A DNA stretch of 64,000 bases, taken from contig OY969604.1 of the NCBI GenBank assembly GCA_963701325.1, positions 3,162,001-3,226,000 on the forward strand, in the 5' to 3' direction. The stretch's first letter is position 1. The number at the start of each line of letters is the position of its first letter. The notes beneath the pieces are model-generated. The model ran no database searches and was not told the DNA's origin. It worked only from the letters and a program-made list of their open reading frames with translations. Of the stretch, positions 58,696 through 64,000 are shown one piece after another. The position numbers and the translations under genes are program-made. The stretch is from Bog-756 sp963701325 (lineage in GTDB: Bacteria; Actinomycetota; Acidimicrobiia; Acidimicrobiales; RAAP-2).

Positions 58696-61349
58696 ATGAG
58701 AAGTCGACGTGTGGTCATCGCCGCGCTCGCTGCTGTGGTCGTGGTGGCCGGTGTCGTCACGCCGATCGCGGTGGCCCTCGCGGCGGGCACGCCCAACGTG
58801 ACCACCGCCGGCTACAGCAACCTGCGTGACAACTGGGATCCCAACGAGCCCGCCCTCAGCTCCACGGCTGTGACATCGTCCAAATTCGGTCAGCTCTTCT
58901 CGACGGCGCTGGACGGGTCCGTCTACGCCCAACCCCTGGTGATCAACGGGACGGTGATCGTGACCACCGAGAACGCCTCCGCCTACGGGATCAACGCGAC
59001 GACCGGCGCCATCGAATGGCACCGGAAGTTCGGCACCCCGTTCGCGGCCGCGACGATCGGCTGCTCCGACCTGACCCCGAATCTCGGCTCCACCGCGACC
59101 CCGGTGGTCGACCCGGCCACCGGCACCGTCTATGTGACCACCCGGCTCGAAACGGGGACGGGCGGACTGGCCAACGCCCACTGGTACCTGCAGGCGATCT
59201 CCGCGGCCACCGGGACCGAGGTGTCCGGCTTTCCGGTGCGGATTGCCGGCACGCCGACCGACACACCCGGGGTTCCGTTCAACGAGTCGTATTCACAGAA
59301 CAGGCCGGGTCTGCTGCTGCTCGGGGGGACCGTCTACATCGGGTTTGCCTCGGACTGCGACTTCACTCCGTACCGTGGTGTCGTGGTGGGGGTGAGTACC
59401 ACCACCAAGAAGGTGACCATGTGGAGTGACGAGTCAGGGATCGGCACCGACCAGAACTCCCAGGCCGGCATCTGGCAGAGCGGCGGTGGGCTGGTGTCCG
59501 ACGGCCCGAACCGGATCATCCTGACCACGGGGAACGGTGTCTCACCCCAGCCTGCGGGGTCCGGCACCCCACCGGCCACGCTCTCGGAATCGGTCATCAG
59601 GCTGACCGTCAACGCCAACGGGTCGCTGACCCCGGCCCAGTTCTTCGCACCGAGCGACGCCGCCACCCTCGACGCCAACGACGAGGACTTCGGTTCCGGA
59701 GGCCCCATCGCGCTCCCGCCCGCCGATTTCGGCACGTCCGCACATCCGGATCTGGTAGTAGCGGTGGGCAAGGAGGGCAAGATCTTCCTGGTGGACGCCA
59801 ACCACATGGGCGGGTTCAAGCAGGGTCCGTCGGGCTCGAACGCAGCACTCCAGCAGCTCGGACCCTTCGGCGGGGTCTGGGGACACCCGGCCGCCTACGG
59901 AGGCCAGGGCGGCTGGGTCTACGTGCTCGAGAGCGCCGGCGGCGGCTACCTGCGCGCCCTCTCCTACGGCCTCAGCGGCCAGGGCGTGCCGAAGCTGGTC
60001 TCGGACGGTACGAGCACCGGGTCCTTCGGGTACACCTCCGGGTCCCCCCTCGTGACCAGTAACGGGACCACACCCGGGAGTGCGCTGGTCTGGGTGGTCT
60101 ACAGCAGCGGACCCTCCGGAAACGGGGCGCAGCTGCGCGCCTACGATGCCATCCCGACCAAGGGGGTGATGCGCCTGCTGTGGTCCGCGCCGATCGGTGT
60201 CGCACCCAAGTTCGTGACGCCGACCGCGTGGGACGGCAGGGTCTTCGTCGGCACCCGGGGCGGCCGGCTGCTCGCGTTCGGGACGTCCTCCGCCGCGCCG
60301 GTGCAGGCGGCGGCGGTCGACTTCGGCTCGGTGCCGGTCGGCTCGAGCAAGACCCTCACGGTCGATGCATCGACCACCCAACCCCTCACCGTGACCGGGC
60401 CGGTGACCGCGAGCGGTTACCAGGGAGCGGGGGGAGCAGCGCCGGCGGGACCTCCTCGACGACCACGCCGTCACCGTCGACCACGGTGCCGGCCGGGGCC
60501 ACCGCCGGTCCGACGGTCATCCCCGCGTCGGGCACCGCGCCCACCGGGGGGACGGCGTTCCACATCCGCCAGCCTCGCCTCGGGACCAACCTCCCGGCGG
60601 GGTCGACCCTCCCCGTTCGGGTCACCTTCACCCCGACCCGCCCCGGACCGGTGATCGACACCCTCTCGATCCCGACCAGCGCCGGCACCCGGACGGTCTC
60701 GCTCTCGGGCTACGGTGCAGCTCCCGGGCTCCTGGTCTCGGCCCAGCCCCTGGCCTTTCGCACGGTCCTGACCGGATCGGGCGGGAAGTCCTTGACGATG
60801 ACCATCTCCAACTCGTGGGACCATCCCGAAACCCTGACCGGGTTCCGGGGCCCGGGTGCGCCGTACGTCGTGAGCGGACTGCCAGCGGTCGGCACCGTGC
60901 TCGCGCCGCAGCAGTCGATCACCTTCTCGGTCCTGTTCGACCCTCCGGTCGCCGGTTCGTACCCCTCGAGGATGACCATCTCGACCGACCAGGGGTCGCT
61001 CAGGCTGCCGGTCTCGGGCACCGCGGTCACCGGGACCGCCCGCCTGGCCGTGTCGAGCACGGCCGTCGACGTCGGATCGGTCCGTGTCGGGCATGCGGTG
61101 ACCGTGACCTTCGACGTGGGCAACAGCGGTACGGTCGCCCTCATCGTCACCCGGGCCATCGCCCCCATCGGGGCGTTCTCGACGTCGCTCCCGATGCCGG
61201 AGGGGACCCAGATCGACCCGGGCACCTACCTCCATCAGCCGGTGACCTTCCGGCCGACCGCGGTCGGTCCGTCCTCGGGCCGCTACATCTTCAACAGCAA
61301 CGACGGCCTCGGGCCGGTCACGGTCACCCTCACCGGCACGGGCACCTGA
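58696..61349 (+). pseudogene. Secreted PQQ-like propeller + Ig-like (choice-of-anchor) protein, frameshifted
   Basis: The ATG at 58696 (AAAGAGGG upstream) starts a signal peptide and an eight-blade-like PQQ propeller (SVYAQPLVINGTVIVTTENASAYGINATTGAIEWHR; GKEGKIFLVDANHMGG; GRVFVGTRGGRLLAFG). An ASH/Ig-like domain begins at AAVDFGSVPVGSSKTLTV. At a G6 run (60429-60434) the frame is lost. The next frame continues the same kind of sequence: a Thr/Ser linker, then two more Ig-like domains (PLAFRTVLTGSGGKSLTMTISNSW; STAVDVGSVRVGHAVTVTFDVGNSG) to 61349. With the frame restored the protein is about 884 residues. Either a recent mutation or a homopolymer sequence error. Confidence 0.75.
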
Positions 61350-61352
61350 CCG

Positions 61353-61387
61353 GGCCACACGGGCGTCCTGCGCCGACGCCCGTGGCC
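61353..61387. terminator. Bidirectional hairpin terminator
   Basis: ACGGGCGTC (61359-61367), 7-nt loop, GACGCCCGT (61375-61383), extended by GGCC/GGCC after a 2-nt bulge. It fills the 40-bp gap between the convergent propeller and nitroreductase stops. Confidence 0.7.
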
Positions 61388-61389
61388 GA

Positions 61390-62040
61390 TCACCAAGGGA
61401 TTCCGTAGCGGTCGCGGTGCGCCCGCTCGCCCAGCGGCAGCCGTCGTGGCGGCCCGGGTGGTCGCAGGGGCCAGCCGATGGGCACCACCGCCATCGGCTG
61501 CACCGACGGCGGCAGTCCGAGCAGGGCCGCGAGCTCGTCGGCCATCAGGGTCGCCAGGGTGGTCATGGCCGACCCGAGGCCGAGCGCTGTGGCCGACAGC
61601 AGGAGGTTCTGAACCGCCGGGTACACCGATGAGGGCAGAGTCCGCTCGAGGCCGATGTCGCTGTCGCCGCACACCACGACGATGACCGGGGCCGAGCCGA
61701 TTCCCCCTTCGGCCCCGGACGCGACGTCGGCCAGGAGCGCCGGGCTCAGCCGTTTCTCGGAGTGCCGCCGCCCCCCGTCCTGCCACGCCCTGCTGGTGAG
61801 CTCCGCGATGCCGGCCCGGAGCCCCGGCTCCCGGACGACCACGAACACCCAGGGCTGGAGGTTCTCGGCGCTCGGCGCGTGCGTCGCAGCCCGGAGGCAG
61901 CGTTCGAGCATCGCCTCGTCGACCGGTCGGTCGGCGAACCGCCGGGTCGCCCGTTGCCGGAGGACCACGTCGAAGAATGCGTCCGGGTCGACCTCGCCTG
62001 GGCCGGGGGGTCGGTCGGGCCGACCGGCGGTGGCTACCAT
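61390..62040 (-). CDS. Nitroreductase-family protein
   Basis: A 216-residue FMN-dependent oxidoreductase fold: FFDVVLRQRATRRFADRPVDEAMLERCLRAATHAPSAENLQPWVFVVV (FMN-phosphate Arg-x-x-Arg-Arg), then VYPAVQNLLLSATALGLGSAMTTLA. NAD(P)H- or F420H2-linked reduction of nitro groups or other acceptors is the family chemistry; the substrate is unknown. Its ATG overlaps the last seven bases of the upstream peptidase gene, so they are cotranscribed. Confidence 0.87.
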   Translation of the reverse strand: MVATAGRPDRPPGPGEVDPDAFFDVVLRQRATRRFADRPVDEAMLERCLRAATHAPSAENLQPWVFVVVREPGLRAGIAELTSRAWQDGGRRHSEKRLSPALLADVASGAEGGIGSAPVIVVVCGDSDIGLERTLPSSVYPAVQNLLLSATALGLGSAMTTLATLMADELAALLGLPPSVQPMAVVPIGWPLRPPGPPRRLPLGERAHRDRYGIPW

Positions 62041-63614
62041 CCTGCCCCGGCAACCACCGGTGCGTTGAGCGGCGACCCGGCCATGCTCCCGGCGTAGGGG
62101 GCGTACCCGTAGCCGTCGACGCCGCCACCTGCTCCGGCCACCCAGAACCCGTCCCCGGTGGCGGTGGCGAAGATGGCGTCGTGGGCGGTGAGGATCTCGG
62201 TGCCGGTGGTCGGTCCGCCGAAGTCGACCGCGTCGCCGAACGGGGTCACGGCGCCGTCTGCGGCGAGGAGGTAGTAGCCGCCGCCGTCCGGGGTCCGTAC
62301 GGCGGCGGTGATCGGGGACGCCGTCCCGCCCGCACCCCCGTCGTAGGGGGCGTCACCGAAGGCGTAGACGGCGCCGGTCGAGGTGATCAACCAGTACCCG
62401 AGGCCGCTCGCGTCCGGCAGCAACGCGACCACCTGCCCGGCGCACCCGCCGATCCCCGGACAGGACCCCGCGAAGTGTGCGTCGCCGAAGGCGAACACCC
62501 CGCCGTCGGACGCCACCATGAGGTAGCCCTCTCCGTCGACTGAGGGGACCATCGCTACGATCGGCCGGTCGAGATGCTTACCGCCACCGATCGACCCGGT
62601 CGGGGCGATGCCGAGCCCGGGGATCGACCCGAAGTAGCCGGCATCCCCGAATGCGAAGATGCCGCCGTCGGCCGCGGCGAGCCAATAGCCACGCCGGTCA
62701 GCCGTCGGCGAGATGGCGGTCACCGGACGCTGGAGCACCGTGCCGGCCGCCGACCCGTAGAAGCCCGCCGCGCCGAAGGCGAAGATGCCGCCGTCGGCCC
62801 CGACCAGCCAGTAGCCGTGGGCCGGCACGCCGAAGGTCACCGTGAGGTTCGAGCCCACCACCCTCCCCGGGTAGGAGGTGATGCCGTCGGAGAGATCGGA
62901 CATCTCGACCGGGATCTCCACGAGCTGACCGGGGGACTGCGACGCTGCACTGATGCCGGTGAAGGTCACCGATCCGTAGTCGGCCAGGGGGGACAGCGCC
63001 GTCCCGAGGGTCGGTGCCTCCTCGATCCACTCTGCCGAGCTCCCGGGCACGGCGTCGGCGAACGCCTGCGAGGTCGACCTGCCGAGCGTGAGGTCGGCGA
63101 TCGAGACCGTCCAGCTTCCGGGGGCTCCCTCGACGACCGACGCCTCGACGTGGTCACCGGGAGAGACCGTGAACTGGGTGACCGAGTGAGCAGGGGCGAC
63201 CTCGATCCAGGCCGAGTACACGGTGTTCCCACCCGAGGCGTTCTGGTCGGTGCCGGTCTGGATGAGCGAGGAGTCGGTCACACCGTCGATGCCGATCCAG
63301 GTGGACGAGTCGGTCGCGTACGGGCGGGGTTGGACGGCGGGGACGACCCAGTCCGCGCTCACACCGGTGAACGTCCCACCCTCGTCGATCATGCCCGACC
63401 AGTTGGCGCTGATCTGGGTATCGGTCTGTCCCGCCACGGCGGCGTGCTGTTCTCCGAGGATCCGGTCGAGGGCTCCATGGACGACCGCGCTGCCCTGGGG
63501 CTCATCTGTCCCGCCCGGGACGGCCGCCCCTGCAGCGTGGACACTTGCCAGTGACCCGACGAGCGCCACGGCCACCGCGACCGCTGTCCTCACCCGTTGG
63601 CTGCGCTGGTGCAC
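62034..63614 (-). CDS. G1-type (eqolisin-like) endopeptidase with propeller repeats
   Basis: About 526 residues, secreted. Signal sequence RTAVAVAVALVGSLASVHAAGAA. Then a G1 (glutamic peptidase) domain: ISANWSGMIDEGGTFTGVSADWVVP, TWIGIDGVTDSSLIQTGTD (catalytic Gln) and SSAEWIEEAP (catalytic Glu). About 265-526: five to six repeats of the form HGYWLVGADGGIFAFGAAGFYGS, typical of Acidimicrobiia secreted proteins and probably forming a propeller. The GTG at 63614 has GAGGAG just upstream; an ATG at 63686 is in frame but weaker. It overlaps the nitroreductase gene. Confidence 0.83.
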   Translation of the reverse strand: MHQRSQRVRTAVAVAVALVGSLASVHAAGAAVPGGTDEPQGSAVVHGALDRILGEQHAAVAGQTDTQISANWSGMIDEGGTFTGVSADWVVPAVQPRPYATDSSTWIGIDGVTDSSLIQTGTDQNASGGNTVYSAWIEVAPAHSVTQFTVSPGDHVEASVVEGAPGSWTVSIADLTLGRSTSQAFADAVPGSSAEWIEEAPTLGTALSPLADYGSVTFTGISAASQSPGQLVEIPVEMSDLSDGITSYPGRVVGSNLTVTFGVPAHGYWLVGADGGIFAFGAAGFYGSAAGTVLQRPVTAISPTADRRGYWLAAADGGIFAFGDAGYFGSIPGLGIAPTGSIGGGKHLDRPIVAMVPSVDGEGYLMVASDGGVFAFGDAHFAGSCPGIGGCAGQVVALLPDASGLGYWLITSTGAVYAFGDAPYDGGAGGTASPITAAVRTPDGGGYYLLAADGAVTPFGDAVDFGGPTTGTEILTAHDAIFATATGDGFWVAGAGGGVDGYGYAPYAGSMAGSPLNAPVVAGAGW

Positions 63615-63734
63615 CCGCTCCTCTCCGGTGCCGACCCGCGCCGGCAACCCCGTGCCCGCGCCCGACCCGGAGGCTCGCCCCTGCATTCTGCCCGATCCGG
63701 CGCCACCCCGGGGTCCCCCCCGTGTGGTCCGCCC

Positions 63735-64000
63735 TCACCCCTCGAGGCGGAGGTCCCGACCGGTGTTCCGCTTGTCGGGCAGCGACTGGACCAGTCGGCT
63801 CACCGCCGAGTACTCGCCGGCCCGCCACGCCTCGGCGATGGTCTGGTCACCGAGCTCGCGGTGCTGGGTGAAGTTCCACCACCGGGTCACGTCGCTGTCG
63901 CCGTAGCCCTTGTTGGCCAGGATGATGTTGAGGCGGGTGGCCTCCCATGCGGCCTCGTCGGCGCTGAGGACGCCGGACGGCTCGACCCGCTCCTCCTCGT
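63735..64000 (-). CDS. Hypothetical protein, 5' end beyond the window
   Basis: The C-terminal 87 residues of a leftward gene that starts outside the window: EEERVEPSGVLSADEAAWEA, then NIILANKGYGDSDVTRWWNFTQHRELGD and AWRAGEYSAVSRLVQSLPDKR, ending at a TGA at 63735-63737. It is helical, soluble and Trp-rich. No family recognised. It is 120 bp upstream of the G1 peptidase start and probably a separate unit. Confidence 0.6.
   Translation of the reverse strand, partial: EEERVEPSGVLSADEAAWEATRLNIILANKGYGDSDVTRWWNFTQHRELGDQTIAEAWRAGEYSAVSRLVQSLPDKRNTGRDLRLEG

Overview
The window is high-GC, densely packed chromosomal DNA of an actinobacterium. Acidimicrobiia is the most likely class, inferred from style and not proven: it carries propeller repeats of the GYWLVGADGGIFAFG type, SCVSATSC / WNGTAW repeats, an F420-era oxidoreductase set and many GTG starts. 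There is no rRNA operon and no phage. One tRNA gene, tRNA-Arg(CCT), lies at 12633-12705.

Layout. (1) 1-12.4 kb is ordinary core-like sequence: a PQQ-type propeller lipoprotein, a D-aminoacylase-like amidohydrolase, a CysQ-like phosphatase, a frameshifted old-yellow-enzyme gene, an ABC half-transporter, a zinc alcohol dehydrogenase, and a PspC/DUF1707 envelope-stress group with its own histidine kinase and response regulator. (2) 12.6-30.2 kb is an accessory island that starts at the tRNA. It holds a hydrolase-cyclase fusion of lower GC, two IS3-family elements, an IS481-type element, an IS630-type element, and a group II intron remnant whose reverse transcriptase is fused to a broken IS5-type transposase. 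It also holds a run of single-gene blocks separated by a recurrent hairpin-forming repeat (R1-R7, 18.73-26.84 kb). Several genes here are broken.

(3) 30.9-53.2 kb is a cell-surface locus. A GH39-like protein and a coupled membrane protein, then a phosphopantetheinyl transferase, read leftward. Divergently, an overlapping operon (34292-45239) encodes a double GT2 glycosyltransferase, a polysaccharide deacetylase, a flippase, a large membrane protein and a one-module NRPS (C-A-T-TE) ending in a GNAT domain. Convergent to it lie a 75-residue putative precursor peptide and a PqqD-like/M50 protease/LysM protein, then a repeat-built surface protein, a Cys-rich repeat + FN3 protein and an O-antigen-ligase-like polymerase. 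Read together, these genes look like synthesis, export, polymerisation and peptide decoration of an extracellular polymer; the PPTase would activate the NRPS carrier domain.

(4) 53.5-64 kb returns to ordinary genes: small secreted proteins, an MFS pump with a divergent ArsR regulator and clear operator, a Crp/Fnr regulator, a second (frameshifted) propeller protein, a nitroreductase, a G1-type endopeptidase with propeller repeats, and the 3' part of one unidentified gene at the edge.

The two most interesting features are the hairpin-separated block array with an intron sitting exactly at one hairpin, and the peptide/M50-LysM pair next to an NRPS inside a polysaccharide locus. Protein identities come from motifs read by eye; no database search was possible.
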